Positions 9,471-19,356 of a stretch of 64,000 nucleotides of DNA are shown one piece after another. The position numbers and the translations under genes are program-made. The stretch lies in assembly GCA_015056485.1 (NCBI GenBank), contig SVGD01000001.1, positions 71,094 through 135,093 on the forward strand, given 5' to 3'. The DNA comes from Clostridiales bacterium (GTDB lineage: Bacteria > Bacillota > Clostridia > TANB77 > CAG-508). The first letter of the stretch is position 1; every line of letters starts with the position of its first letter. The notes beneath the pieces are model-generated. The model was given only the letters and a program-made list of their open reading frames with translations, searched no databases and was not told the origin of the DNA.

Positions 9471-11153
9471 GTGAAAAATTTTATTAATCTTTTATCCAAT
9501 GTATTTTTATATAAAAAAAATAATCCAACTCATGATTTTTCTCTATTCGAATCTCCAAACGAGTACACCCCTATACCAAATGATATAAATGATACCTTAG
9601 CTCTTCCCGAAGAAAATATTTTTCTAAATATTAACGATAACTTAAATTATTTAAAAGTTCGATATAATTCACTCATAAATAGTGATGTAATAATTAGAAA
9701 ATTCACTTTAGTTGCTAATAATAAAAAATATAATGCTTTGCTTATTTGCATTGATGGTATGGTGAATTCTGATTTAGTAAATAATTTTACTTTAAAACCT
9801 TTAATGCAAAAAAATAAAATCGCACGTAAAAAAAATTTGCCGTCCAATGTTAAACAAAATAGTAAATTTGACTTAGAAACTTATTTATTTAATACTTTAA
9901 TCCCTCAAAACTCAATTACAAAAGTTACAGCTTTTAAAGATTTAATTTCTCAAGTCAATGAAGGTTGTTGCGCTATTTTAGTTGATACAATATCTATAGG
10001 TTTTGTAATTGATGTCAAAGGCTTTTCTGCTAGAAGTATTTCTGCACCTAATAATGAAATTATTATCAGAGGTTCACAAGAAGCTTTTGTAGAAAAAATT
10101 AGAACTAATACCACAATGTTAAGAAGAATTATAAATAATGAAAATTTAATTATAGAAAACACTTCCGTAGGCAAAATAACACACACTCAAGTAGCCATAT
10201 GTTATATGAAAAATATAACCAATAATGACTTAGTTGCAGAAGTAAAATATAGAGTTAATAATTTAGATATAGATTCTCTTGTTTCTTCCGGCCAATTAGA
10301 ACAGCTTATTCAAGATAATCCATCAAGTGCATTTCCTCAGATGATTGCTACCGAAAGACCTGATAAAACTGCTGAACATATATTAAATGGAAGAGTTGCT
10401 ATACTTGTAAACGGAAGTCCTTATGCCATTATAGCTCCTGGTATATTAATAGACCATCTTTCATCTCCTGAAGATATAAACTTAAAAAACCAATATAGTA
10501 ATTTATTAAAGTTTCTAAGAATATTAGCGACTCTTATAACCTTGTTATTACCATCAATTTATATTTCTATAGTAACTTTCCATTCTGAATTATTACCCAC
10601 TGAGTTACTATTTACTATAGCCGCTTCAAGAAACTCTGTACCTTTTCCTGTTATTTTCGAAATACTTCTTATGGAAATTTCTTTTGAATTAATCCGTGAA
10701 GCAGGATTAAGAGTCCCTACACCTCTTGGAACCACAATCGGTATTGTGGGTGCTTTAATTTTAGGCGAAGCTGCTGTTAGCGCAAGTTTGGTAAGCCCTA
10801 TTCTAATTATAATTGTTGCAATTACTGGAATATGCTCATTTGCAATTCCTGACTTTTCTCTTAGTTTTGCTTTAAGAATTTTTAGATTCATTTACATTAT
10901 TTTAGGCTATATGTTGGGATTTTTAGGATTAGCTTTAGGTTTATTTATTCAGTTAGGAATTCTTTCTAATTTAAAATCATTTGGAGTACCTTATTTAGCA
11001 CCTTATATACCAGCAACTAATAAAAGTAATTCTGTTTCGTACTTTTTAAAACCTATGTGGAAAGATGAATACCGTCCTGATTTTTTAAACACCAAACGAA
11101 AAAAACAAGAGCCCGAAATAAGTTTAAAATGGAAATATATGAAAGGAAAATAA
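9471..11153 (+). CDS. Spore germination protein, GerA/GerAA (A subunit) family
   Basis: A subunit of a germinant receptor in the spore inner membrane. 560 aa from the GTG at 9471; an ATG at 9432 is in frame but the GGAGG at 9459-9463 fits the GTG. A soluble N-terminal half has the family segments EGCCAILVD, ERPDKTAEHILNGRVAILV and SPEDI. Several membrane helices and the conserved ELIREAGLRVPTPLGTTIGI region follow. First of four genes (A, B, C, small D-like). The next start is 2 bp after its stop. Confidence 0.93.
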   Translation: MKNFINLLSNVFLYKKNNPTHDFSLFESPNEYTPIPNDINDTLALPEENIFLNINDNLNYLKVRYNSLINSDVIIRKFTLVANNKKYNALLICIDGMVNSDLVNNFTLKPLMQKNKIARKKNLPSNVKQNSKFDLETYLFNTLIPQNSITKVTAFKDLISQVNEGCCAILVDTISIGFVIDVKGFSARSISAPNNEIIIRGSQEAFVEKIRTNTTMLRRIINNENLIIENTSVGKITHTQVAICYMKNITNNDLVAEVKYRVNNLDIDSLVSSGQLEQLIQDNPSSAFPQMIATERPDKTAEHILNGRVAILVNGSPYAIIAPGILIDHLSSPEDINLKNQYSNLLKFLRILATLITLLLPSIYISIVTFHSELLPTELLFTIAASRNSVPFPVIFEILLMEISFELIREAGLRVPTPLGTTIGIVGALILGEAAVSASLVSPILIIIVAITGICSFAIPDFSLSFALRIFRFIYIILGYMLGFLGLALGLFIQLGILSNLKSFGVPYLAPYIPATNKSNSVSYFLKPMWKDEYRPDFLNTKRKKQEPEISLKWKYMKGK

Positions 11154-11155
11154 TT

Positions 11156-12259
11156 ATGGGAAATATAGAAAAATTAAATAAATTTGAAGCAATCTGTTTA
11201 ATTTTAGTAATAATAACTAATCAAATTATACTTAACCTGCCAAATAGTATACTAGTTTCTACTGGTTCATCTTCACCACTTAACACTATTTACATTTCAT
11301 TAATAGCTATGATTTTTACTTTTATAGTTTGCAAGTTATTTAAAAGATTTATTGATAAAGATTTGTTAGATATTTCTCATTTTCTTGGAGGGAAATTTCT
11401 TAAAACAATTATAGGAATTCTTTATATAATTTTCTTTACTTTTATTACTAGTATTTTATTACGATATTTTTCAGAAACTTTAAAAAGTATTTATTTCAAA
11501 GATGCTCCTATAATATTTATATTACTAGTTTTTTTAGTTCCTCCTGTAATAATAAACAAATTTGGATTAAATGTAATTTCAAAAGTTATATTATTTTTTG
11601 TGCCTACATTATTAATAAGTCTTTTATTTTTAATTTACACAACCGCAAGTAGCTTTGATACAAGTCAAATTTTTCCGGTTTTAGGATATGGAGTTAATGA
11701 AACTTTTTTTGCTGGTTTAAGTAATATTTTTGCTTTTGGCGGATTAGCTTATATATATTTTTTAAAGCCCTTATTAAAATCACCAAATGAATTTAAAAAA
11801 ATTTCTATCATCTCCATAGGAATTTCCTCATTATTTTTGTTTTTATCTGTAACTTCATTGTTAATGGTACTTCCTTTCATTGTTTCTACTGACGAAACTT
11901 TGTCGATTTATTTATTAACTAAAACCGTTGAATTAGGTAGATTTCTTCAAAGAATTGACGCTATTTTTATATTTTTTTGGATATTTGCTACACTTTGTTA
12001 TACAAGTGTTAACATTTTTTATATCTTAAATATATTTAAAAAAACTGCTAATATTCAAAATCCAAAAGCTATAACATATGCCTTATCTTCAATTATATTA
12101 TCAGCTTCTTTATTACCAAAAGATATTGCTGAAGTAAAATTTTTGGAAGCAATTATATATAAATATTCTACTATTATTTTAGTTTTTGGAATTAGTTTCT
12201 TTATTTTATTATTTGCAAATATAAAATATAAAAGAAAGGGTCGAGCAACAAATGAATAA
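11156..12259 (+). CDS. Spore germination permease, GerAB (B subunit) family
   Basis: About 367 aa, ten predicted membrane helices, of the amino-acid-transporter-like GerAB/endospore germination permease family. It is thought to bind the germinant. Family signs are the start region LNKFEAICLILVIITNQI and LPFIVSTDETLSIYLL later on. The start at 11156 is preferred over an in-frame ATG at 11129 because AAAGGA lies just before it and the A-subunit stop just ahead. Its end overlaps the C-subunit start by 8 bp. The last codons include CGA read as Arg, so other CGN codons are used normally. Confidence 0.9.
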   Translation: MGNIEKLNKFEAICLILVIITNQIILNLPNSILVSTGSSSPLNTIYISLIAMIFTFIVCKLFKRFIDKDLLDISHFLGGKFLKTIIGILYIIFFTFITSILLRYFSETLKSIYFKDAPIIFILLVFLVPPVIINKFGLNVISKVILFFVPTLLISLLFLIYTTASSFDTSQIFPVLGYGVNETFFAGLSNIFAFGGLAYIYFLKPLLKSPNEFKKISIISIGISSLFLFLSVTSLLMVLPFIVSTDETLSIYLLTKTVELGRFLQRIDAIFIFFWIFATLCYTSVNIFYILNIFKKTANIQNPKAITYALSSIILSASLLPKDIAEVKFLEAIIYKYSTIILVFGISFFILLFANIKYKRKGRATNE

Positions 12260-13480
12260 AATATATATATTTGTAATATTATTTTTAATTTTAATCGCTA
12301 TATCACTTACTGGATATGATGATGAACGAGGGCTTGAAACTATGGCATATGTTGTAGCTGTTGGGCTAGATAAAGGAAATGGTAATACTTTAAAACTTAG
12401 TATGCAATTTGCTGTTTTAGAAACCTCTGGTGCACAAAATTCAACTCAAGCGCAAAAATCTACCACTAGCACAGTTGAATGTGATTCTATAAATTCCGGA
12501 ATAACTCTTCTAAATAGCTATATAGGTAAAACTGTTAATTTATCCCACTGTAAAGCTATTGTAATTTCCGAAGAACTTGCTTATCTTCGGCATTTCTGAA
12601 TATATTTGTACATTTATAAACGATGTACAATTACGTCCAAATTGCGATGTTATAATTAGTAAATGTGAAGCTGAAGATTTCCTTAAAAGTTCTAAACCTG
12701 TTCTAGAAACCATGTCAGCAAGATATTATGAACTTTCTTTAACATCTAGCAAAACTACAGGTTATACTGAAGAAGTTATTCTTTCTGATTTCTTTATTAA
12801 TTTATTAAATGAAGATATTCAACCTTATGCAATATTAGGCGGAATAAACACAGAAAGAACTCACAAATCAAATGTCGAAACAACTAACTATTCCAAAGAT
12901 GAAAGTTATACTGCTGAACAAACGCCTATTACAGGCGAATCACAAATTCAAAATATGGGATTAGCTGTATTTAATGGAGATAAATTAGTTGGAGAGCTTA
13001 CAGGTTTAGAATGTATATGTCATTTAATTGTAACTAATCAATTAGACACAGCTACTGTTTCTATACCAAGTCCTTTTGAAGATGAACAAACCATTGCTTT
13101 AGAAATCACTCTTACAAAACCACCTTCAAAATCAGTAAAACTTATTAATAACTCCCCTTTTATAGAAACTAATTCATATATAACAGCAAGAGTAATGTCT
13201 TTATCAAATGGAATGGATTTTACAAAGGAAGAAAATTTAACCAAACTTGAAGAATATGCAAACAACTATTTAGAATCTAGTATAAGCAGCTATTTATACA
13301 AAACTTCAAAAGAATTTAATAGTGACATTGTTCGGATTTGGTAAAGAAATGAGAAATAATTATTTAACTACAGATGAGTTTTTAAATTCAGACTGGTTAA
13401 ACAATTATGAAAATTCATTCTTTAAAGTTAATGTAGAAACATCTGTAATAGATAGTTACCTATTTACAAAAATAGTTTAA
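12252..13480 (+). CDS. Spore germination protein GerAC family, two CGG +1 sites
   Basis: C subunit of the germinant receptor, about 408 aa once two frame breaks are resolved. Frame 0 runs from 12252 to the CGG at 12588. The next frame runs to the CGG at 13333, and the third ends at 13480. Skipping one C at each place gives continuous family sequence: SEELAYL-GISEYICTF with RPNCDVIISKCEAEDFL, then FNSDIV-GFGKEM with a TTDEFLNSDW end. Unskipped, the first break hits a stop two codons after the CGG. The signal segment ends LTGYDD where family members have a lipobox cysteine (LxGC), so lipid attachment may be lost. Could instead be a decayed copy, but both lesions have the window-wide form. Confidence 0.85.
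12588..12591 (+). other. CGG +1 frame site (gerAC site 1), CTT-CGG-C
   Basis: In-frame CGG after codon 112. Reading C then GGC restores the GerAC frame (Gly-Ile-Ser-Glu). Confidence 0.8.
13333..13336 (+). other. CGG +1 frame site (gerAC site 2), GTT-CGG-A
   Basis: In-frame CGG. Reading C then GGA restores the GFGK motif typical of GerAC C-terminal domains. Confidence 0.8.
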
Positions 13481-13497
13481 TTTGGAGGTTATGTTTT

Positions 13498-13671
13498 ATG
13501 TATGTTTTATTTTTCATATTGTCTATTTGGATTTTTATAAGAACTATTAGTTATGCTATTTATGAAATAAAACAAGAAAAAAACAAGCTAGGAGGAACAA
13601 TTGTTCTTCTCCTAGCTTTAGTAGCTCTTGTTTTTCCTATTGTAATGGTTCTTATAAGAGGAATATATTAA
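13498..13671 (+). CDS. Small two-helix membrane protein, candidate germinant-receptor D subunit
   Basis: 57 aa: MYVLFFILSIWIFIRTIS, a short charged linker (EIKQEKNK), then a second helix. ATG at 13498 with GGAGG ten bases upstream; it begins 18 bp after gerAC. Some ger operons carry a fourth small gene for a two-helix D subunit, and size, topology and position fit, but I cannot show homology. The linker and start of the second helix are encoded by an inverted repeat (about 13588-13622, AAGCTAGGAG/CTCCTAGCTT). Its stop overlaps the stop of the convergent DUF4363 gene by 4 bp. Confidence 0.75.
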   Translation: MYVLFFILSIWIFIRTISYAIYEIKQEKNKLGGTIVLLLALVALVFPIVMVLIRGIY

Positions 13672-14084
13672 AATATATTTTTTAAACAAAATCTTTCCTT
13701 TTCATAGATATGCTCTAAAAGAAAAATTGATTTATCTATTTCCTCAACGCTCATATCAATAACCTTTGATTCTACATTAGCTTTCATACTAACAAGAGAT
13801 GTTTCAATTAAGTCCAACTCATCATGCAATACAATCATTGACCACTTTTTTTCTAACTCTTCCCATTTATTATAAACAGATTTCGCCTGTTTTTTTATAT
13901 GAATATCAATCTCTCCATTACTTTTTATATTTGTTTTTAATTCTTCTAAATCATTAACCATTTCTTGGCTAGTAGATTTTATATAACCTTGTAAAAAAGT
14001 TCCGCTTCCAATTATAATGAACAAAACTATAATAATAATTATTATATCTTTCAAGTCTATTTTCCTCCATCTTTTTTTTGGCAA
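13668..14084 (-). CDS. DUF4363 family membrane-anchored protein
   Basis: 138 aa, one N-terminal membrane helix (about residues 12-32) after a basic start, then an extracytoplasmic helical domain of about 100 residues. Length, topology and position directly after a DUF421 gene match DUF4363. Its start overlaps the end of the DUF421 gene by 28 bp, so the two are probably translationally coupled. Function unknown. Confidence 0.75.
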   Translation of the reverse strand: MPKKRWRKIDLKDIIIIIIVLFIIIGSGTFLQGYIKSTSQEMVNDLEELKTNIKSNGEIDIHIKKQAKSVYNKWEELEKKWSMIVLHDELDLIETSLVSMKANVESKVIDMSVEEIDKSIFLLEHIYEKERFCLKNIF

Positions 14085-14734
14085 AAGATTTGTTCTTTTG
14101 CATCATATGTTATTACAAGTGCTTCTTCTGGTTTCATATTAAATTTTTTCGTTTGTTTTAATAGCCATTGATAATCCTTACCAATTGCTTTTAAATTTTC
14201 ATGCATGACTTTTCCATCAATAACTAAATCATATGGTATACCTTCATATTCAGGTAAAATATTAAAATCTTCTGGTATAGTATTCCTTTTTTCAGGTTTT
14301 TGAATAACAGTTACTTGTCCACTTGTTTCTAAAATTGCGTATTCAACATCACCTAAACTAAATATATTATTTTCTCTTAATCTTTCTTGTAATTCATTTA
14401 TAGTAAACTTTTCTTTTTTCATAACTTTTTCATCAATTTTGCCTCTATATACCAAAATTGACGGTGCCCCACATATTATTTTTCTTCCCCAAATACTTTT
14501 TAAATTTATAATAGAAATAATTAATTGTAAAACTAATAAAGCAAGTATTGGAATTATTCCATCAAACAAAGGTATTCCTGTATCACTAAGTGGTATAGAA
14601 GCTAAATCAGCAATCATAATTGCAATAACCAATTCAAAAGGTTGCATCTGACCTAATTCTCTTTTTCCCATTAACCTCATAACTAAAAGTAATAATATGT
14701 ATAAAATTATTACTCTAATAAATGTATTTATCAT
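14057..14734 (-). CDS. DUF421 (YetF-like) membrane protein
   Basis: 225 aa, three N-terminal membrane helices with the conserved MRLMGKRELGQMQPFELVI block, then a cytoplasmic DUF421 domain with PSILVYRGKID, FTINELQERLRENNIF and DVEYAILETSGQ. Members include spore-associated YetF and YrbG proteins of Bacillus. The exact biochemical role is not settled. Starts at 14734 with GGAGAA before ATG; followed by DUF4363. Confidence 0.9.
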   Translation of the reverse strand: MINTFIRVIILYILLLLVMRLMGKRELGQMQPFELVIAIMIADLASIPLSDTGIPLFDGIIPILALLVLQLIISIINLKSIWGRKIICGAPSILVYRGKIDEKVMKKEKFTINELQERLRENNIFSLGDVEYAILETSGQVTVIQKPEKRNTIPEDFNILPEYEGIPYDLVIDGKVMHENLKAIGKDYQWLLKQTKKFNMKPEEALVITYDAKEQIFCQKKDGGK

Positions 14735-14835
14735 AAATTCTCCTTCAAATATAAATTTTCATCATCTTATTTTTTGCTTTTTTTATGTTATTTATTCTAT
14801 TTTGTATATTTATTTTTTATTTGTTAATAATAAAT

Positions 14836-14946
14836 TTATAGCAAAAAAATACAACAAGAAAAGTTGCTTTGCCACACTTTTCTTCTCGCCGATTTGAGCT
14901 TCCGAATGTAATGAGGAAGGCTCAACAGGCAATAGCGATTATAGCT
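14836..14946. repeat. Large imperfect hairpin of unknown family
   Basis: Outer arms TTATAGC / GATTATAGC and an inner stem TTGAGCTTCC / GGAAGGCTCAA around AATGTAATGA. It lies in the intergenic gap between divergent genes. Fragments resembling its loop (AATTTAATGAG, AATATAATGAG) occur near 26594 and 30279. Confidence 0.45.
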
Positions 14947-14950
14947 TTTT

Positions 14951-14987
14951 TTATATAATAGGAAAATTCGTCTTTCCTATTATATAA
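14951..14987. terminator. Strong hairpin with U-runs on both strands
   Basis: TATATAATAGGAAA / TTTCCTATTATATA with a 7-base loop, flanked by T-run and A-run. It sits 30 bp upstream of the 15018 start, so it may insulate that gene or attenuate its transcript. Confidence 0.6.
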
Positions 14988-15017
14988 AAAAACATATATT
15001 ATAGATAGGAGGTTAAT

Positions 15018-15389
15018 ATGTCAGATAACAATGTACAAGCTTCAAATGCCACAAGTACAGTATGGCAAATTCTAGGAAGATTAATAGCTGCAGCTGTTAT
15101 TCTTGCAATTACAGCATTTTTTACTCCAGGATTTCAAATTTCTAATTTTGGGTCTTTAGCAATTGCCGCTGTTGTTCTTACAGCTTTAGATTACTTAATA
15201 GCTAAAGTAACTGGTGTTCATGCAAGTCCTTTTGGGAAAGGGTTCGTTGGTTTTATTTTAGCAGCTGTAATCCTTTATGTCACACAATACTTTGTAGTTG
15301 GTTACTCTATTTCATGGCTTTCTGCAATAATAGGTGCATTAATTTACGGTATTGTAGATTACTTTATTCCTGGAACAGAAGGAATGTAA
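15018..15389 (+). CDS. Small integral membrane protein, holin-4/DUF2512-like
   Basis: 123 aa with a short polar N-terminus and four predicted membrane helices (about 20-40, 45-65, 75-93, 97-115). Glycines and FIPG/FTPG turns recall small four-helix proteins annotated as phage holin family or DUF2512. The match is by topology only. AGGAGG at 15007-15012. No phage genes lie nearby, so a housekeeping membrane role is more likely than lysis. It ends at a bidirectional terminator shared with the convergent WG-repeat gene. Confidence 0.6.
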   Translation: MSDNNVQASNATSTVWQILGRLIAAAVILAITAFFTPGFQISNFGSLAIAAVVLTALDYLIAKVTGVHASPFGKGFVGFILAAVILYVTQYFVVGYSISWLSAIIGALIYGIVDYFIPGTEGM

Positions 15390-15435
15390 AAAAACGCCCC
15401 CAATTATTAGTTTATAATAATTAGGGGGTATTTTT
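15387..15435. terminator. Bidirectional terminator
   Basis: CCCCCAATTATTA / TAATAATTAGGGGG stem with A-run before and T-run after, between the convergent genes ending at 15389 and 15437. Confidence 0.85.
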
Positions 15436-15436
15436 A

Positions 15437-16714
15437 CTATAAAATTACATTCATTATCGAATTAGTATCTGGCAAATTTATGGTTACTTCATTTGCATTG
15501 TCTATGTACTCTTTTAAATCTTCTTCTCCATTTTTTGTTTTTACAAAATATTCTTCTTTGCCTTCTTCATTTGTTCTTGAATTTATTTTATCTGCAACAC
15601 ATTCCAATATAGTATCTCCTGTTGTTAAATTTACGATTCCATATTTAGAATTTTTGCATACAACTATGCCATCATCATTATTAGAATTTATATTTTTTAT
15701 TATAACTACACTATTAATATTGTTTCTTTGATCTCCCTTGCACACTAGTGCATCATATGCAATATCAACAACTACATTACCTTCTTCATCTATAACTCCA
15801 TAATTTTGATTCTTTGTAACAGCATATAATAATGGTTCATAATTAATTATAAATAAACTATCATATTTTATATCTATTTTTTTAGCACCTTCATCGGTAA
15901 TTACTCCATAGTTTCCATTATCATTAGATACTATAAAATCAGTAGTATATTCATCATATTTCATAGATTTGTATTTATTACCAATTATTTGTTTAAAATC
16001 TGTATCTACTACACCATATTTACCATTTTTTACTATTACTAATTTATTTTGAACAACTAATTTCGCATTTTCAAAACTTTCATCTATAGCAATCGCTGTA
16101 TCATCTTTTACTGCTTCTTTATATCCAGCAATCAAATTGCTTATTGTTTTTATATTTAAAATCATCTCTTTATTTGCATATTCAATCTCTAAATGAAAAA
16201 TTTTCGCCAAGTCTTCTATAGATATAAAAATTTTCTCCTCTTGATTATTTCCATTAGTTATCACTTTATTAATTAACTTGTTTTTTAGTTTGTAATATTG
16301 CTTTTCTGAAATCGAATCATCAGTAGTTTTATATATATTTTCCTCTATCGTTGAAAACCCTATAATTTCATCATTGTTATTTTTCACATAACAATTTTCT
16401 TTCGTTTCAGTAGCCTCACCTTTATACTCACCATTATAATATATATATCCTATACTTTGAGCAATATCCTCTAATGCTACATATTGTATTTCTTCACCTT
16501 CAGTTATTGTTGATAAATTAATATTTGTGCCATCAACAACTATTTTATAATTTTTATTTGAAGAATTTGATTTATTTGTTGTACTCATTACAGCCATTAC
16601 CATGATTACTATGAATAATGCTACTATGCTAAGAATTAATAAGGTACCCACTGTTTTTTTGGGACTATTTCCTTTTTGGTTATTGTAATTATTGTTTTCT
16701 TCTAATAAATTCAT
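15437..16714 (-). CDS. Membrane-anchored WG-repeat protein
   Basis: About 425 aa from the ATG at 16714, chosen because GAGGAGG lies 6 bases ahead; an in-frame ATG at 16744 would overlap tgt. N-terminal polar segment, one membrane helix (about residues 22-44), then a large extracytoplasmic part. Its C-terminal half has degenerate WG/KWG-type repeats (NGKYGVVD, NGNYGVIT, NQNYGVID, NSKYGIVN), roughly 45 residues apart. The middle may be a copper-amine-oxidase-like N-domain (VVDGTNINLS...YVALEDIAQSIG). Starts 13 bp after tgt. Function unknown. Confidence 0.75.
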   Translation of the reverse strand: MNLLEENNNYNNQKGNSPKKTVGTLLILSIVALFIVIMVMAVMSTTNKSNSSNKNYKIVVDGTNINLSTITEGEEIQYVALEDIAQSIGYIYYNGEYKGEATETKENCYVKNNNDEIIGFSTIEENIYKTTDDSISEKQYYKLKNKLINKVITNGNNQEEKIFISIEDLAKIFHLEIEYANKEMILNIKTISNLIAGYKEAVKDDTAIAIDESFENAKLVVQNKLVIVKNGKYGVVDTDFKQIIGNKYKSMKYDEYTTDFIVSNDNGNYGVITDEGAKKIDIKYDSLFIINYEPLLYAVTKNQNYGVIDEEGNVVVDIAYDALVCKGDQRNNINSVVIIKNINSNNDDGIVVCKNSKYGIVNLTTGDTILECVADKINSRTNEEGKEEYFVKTKNGEEDLKEYIDNANEVTINLPDTNSIMNVIL

Positions 16715-16727
16715 ATTATCCTCCTCA

Positions 16728-17870
<1,143 letters not shown>

Positions 17871-18140
17871 CTACTTTAAATATTTTTCTATAATTTCTTT
17901 TGCTTTTTCCTGATTCTCTTTATTTACATATATCTCTACTTCTAAATTATATCTTGGAGATTTACTCCCTCCACTCCACACTTCATTTATTTTATTTTTG
18001 TATTGAATATTATTATCTTTTAAGATTTGTTGTATAGCTATCTCTACATCTTCTGATTTAATCTGTCTTCCTTCTTCAATACATTTATCAATTATTTGTC
18101 TATCTATTTCATAACTATAAATCTTAACTAATTCTTCCAT
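17871..18140 (-). CDS. Small hypothetical protein in the queuosine cluster
   Basis: 89 aa from the ATG at 18140, which has AAAGGAG properly spaced; an ATG at 18158 in frame lacks a site. Soluble, charged, with a C-terminal RYNLEVEIYVNKENQEKAKEIIEKYL segment like the end of ferredoxin-fold DUF2007 proteins, but the resemblance is weak. It is 15 bp from tgt and about 190 bp from queA, so it is likely cotranscribed with tgt. Confidence 0.6.
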   Translation of the reverse strand: MEELVKIYSYEIDRQIIDKCIEEGRQIKSEDVEIAIQQILKDNNIQYKNKINEVWSGGSKSPRYNLEVEIYVNKENQEKAKEIIEKYLK

Positions 18141-18175
18141 TTTTTCTCCTTTTATCATGATATTTTTTTAAATCA

Positions 18176-18199
18176 CGGACGGCTGATAGCCGACCCTAC
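18176..18199. repeat. Family A palindromic repeat
   Basis: CGGACGGCTGATAGCCGACC running into CTAC, a variant core of the family. It directly precedes a family B hairpin. Confidence 0.75.
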
Positions 18200-18217
18200 G
18201 TAAAATTCCCTGAACAA

Positions 18218-18326
18218 ATCAAAAACGAGTAATACTAGGCAAATTTATAAAGAAATACCGGAGGCGTGCGCGGGCACGTTGAGGATTTTCCTTATAAATT
18301 TAACGACGTAGTACGAAGTTTTTCAT
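18218..18326 (-). repeat. Hairpin element, family B copy 4
   Basis: On the minus strand it begins ATGAAAAACTTCGTACTACG and ends CCTAGTATTACTCGTTTTTGAT. GC-rich tip CGTGCCCGCGCACG. It starts 5 bp after the corrected queA stop, the same position relative to a stop codon as copies 2 and 3. Confidence 0.8.
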
Positions 18327-18330
18327 TTGT

Positions 18331-19355
18331 TTAGCTAATAAACATTGCGTCGCCGGAATGAAAAAAACCTATACCTTTCATTTACTGCATGTTCATATGC
18401 CTTCATAGTAAAATCTTTTCCTGCTAAAGTAGATACTAACATTATTAATGTTGATTCTGGCAAATGAAAATTAGTAATCAAACTGTCTACACATTTAAAT
18501 TTATATCCTGGATAGATAAAAATATTTGTATCTCCTTCTGTTTCTTTTACCAATCCATTTTCATCTGCTATACTTTCTAGCACTCTAGTAGAAGTTGTCC
18601 CAACGCTTATTATTCTTCCTCCGTTTCGTTTTGCTCTATTTATTTTTTCTGCATCTTCTTTTTTTATATAAAAATGTTCACTATGCATATGATGTTCTTC
18701 TATATTTTCTACTTTTACTGGTCTAAAAGTTCCTATACCAACATGCAAAGTTACATTAGCAATTTCAATGCCTTTTTCTTTTATTTTTTCTAATAATTCA
18801 TCAGTAAAATGTAATCCCGCTGTTGGTGCCGCAGCAGAACCTTGAAATTTTGCATACACTGTTTGATATCTATCTTTTTCTTTTAATTCTTCATGTATGT
18901 ATGGTGGAAGCGGCATAAGACCTATTTTATCTAAAATTTCATTAAAAATCCCATCATAAGTAAATTTTACTTTTCTGGTTCCGCCCTTCCATAATTTCTA
19001 ATATTTCTGCATTTAATATTCCATCTCCAAATATAACTTTAGCGCCTATATGTAACTTGTTCCCTGGTTTTACAATACTTTCCCAAACGTCTCCCTCTAT
19101 ATTATTTAGCAATAAAAATTCAACATTAGCACCAGTTTCCTTTTTACCATAAATTCTTGCAGGAATAACTTTTGTGTTATTTCTAACTAAACAATCACCT
19201 GGTTTTAAGTAATCTAGTATATCAGTAAAATTCTTATCTTCTATTGTAGAATTATCTCTATTAAGCACCATTAGCCTTGAAGAATCTCTTTTTTTCAATG
19301 GATGTTGTGCAATTAATTCTTCCGGTAAATAATAATTAAAGTCTGATACTTTCAT
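18331..19355 (-). CDS. queA: S-adenosylmethionine:tRNA ribosyltransferase-isomerase, two CGG +1 sites
   Basis: Transfers the ribosyl part of AdoMet to preQ1 in tRNA to make epoxyqueuosine. The N-terminal part ([20 protein letters not shown]) runs to an in-frame CGG at 18983. Skipping its C continues [16 protein letters not shown] into the main body ([21 protein letters not shown]). A second CGG at 18355 seven codons from the end must also lose a C to give the family ending SF-GDAMFIS. The corrected product is 340 aa, the usual QueA length. Without the shifts it is cut at about 133 residues. Its ribosome site lies in the last codons of the metalloprotease gene. Confidence 0.9.
18352..18355 (-). 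other. CGG +1 frame site (queA site 2), TTC-CGG-C
   Basis: Reading C then GGC gives the invariant FGDAM end of QueA and a stop at 18331-18333. Confidence 0.85.
18980..18983 (-). other. CGG +1 frame site (queA site 1), GGG-CGG-A
   Basis: In-frame CGG after 124 codons. Removing the C gives Glu-Gly-Gly-Thr-Arg-Lys and joins the two halves of QueA. Confidence 0.87.
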
Positions 19356-19356
19356 T

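Noticed and set aside
15018..15389. Phage holin as a sign of a prophage
   Set aside because: No other phage gene nearby; only topology recalls holins.
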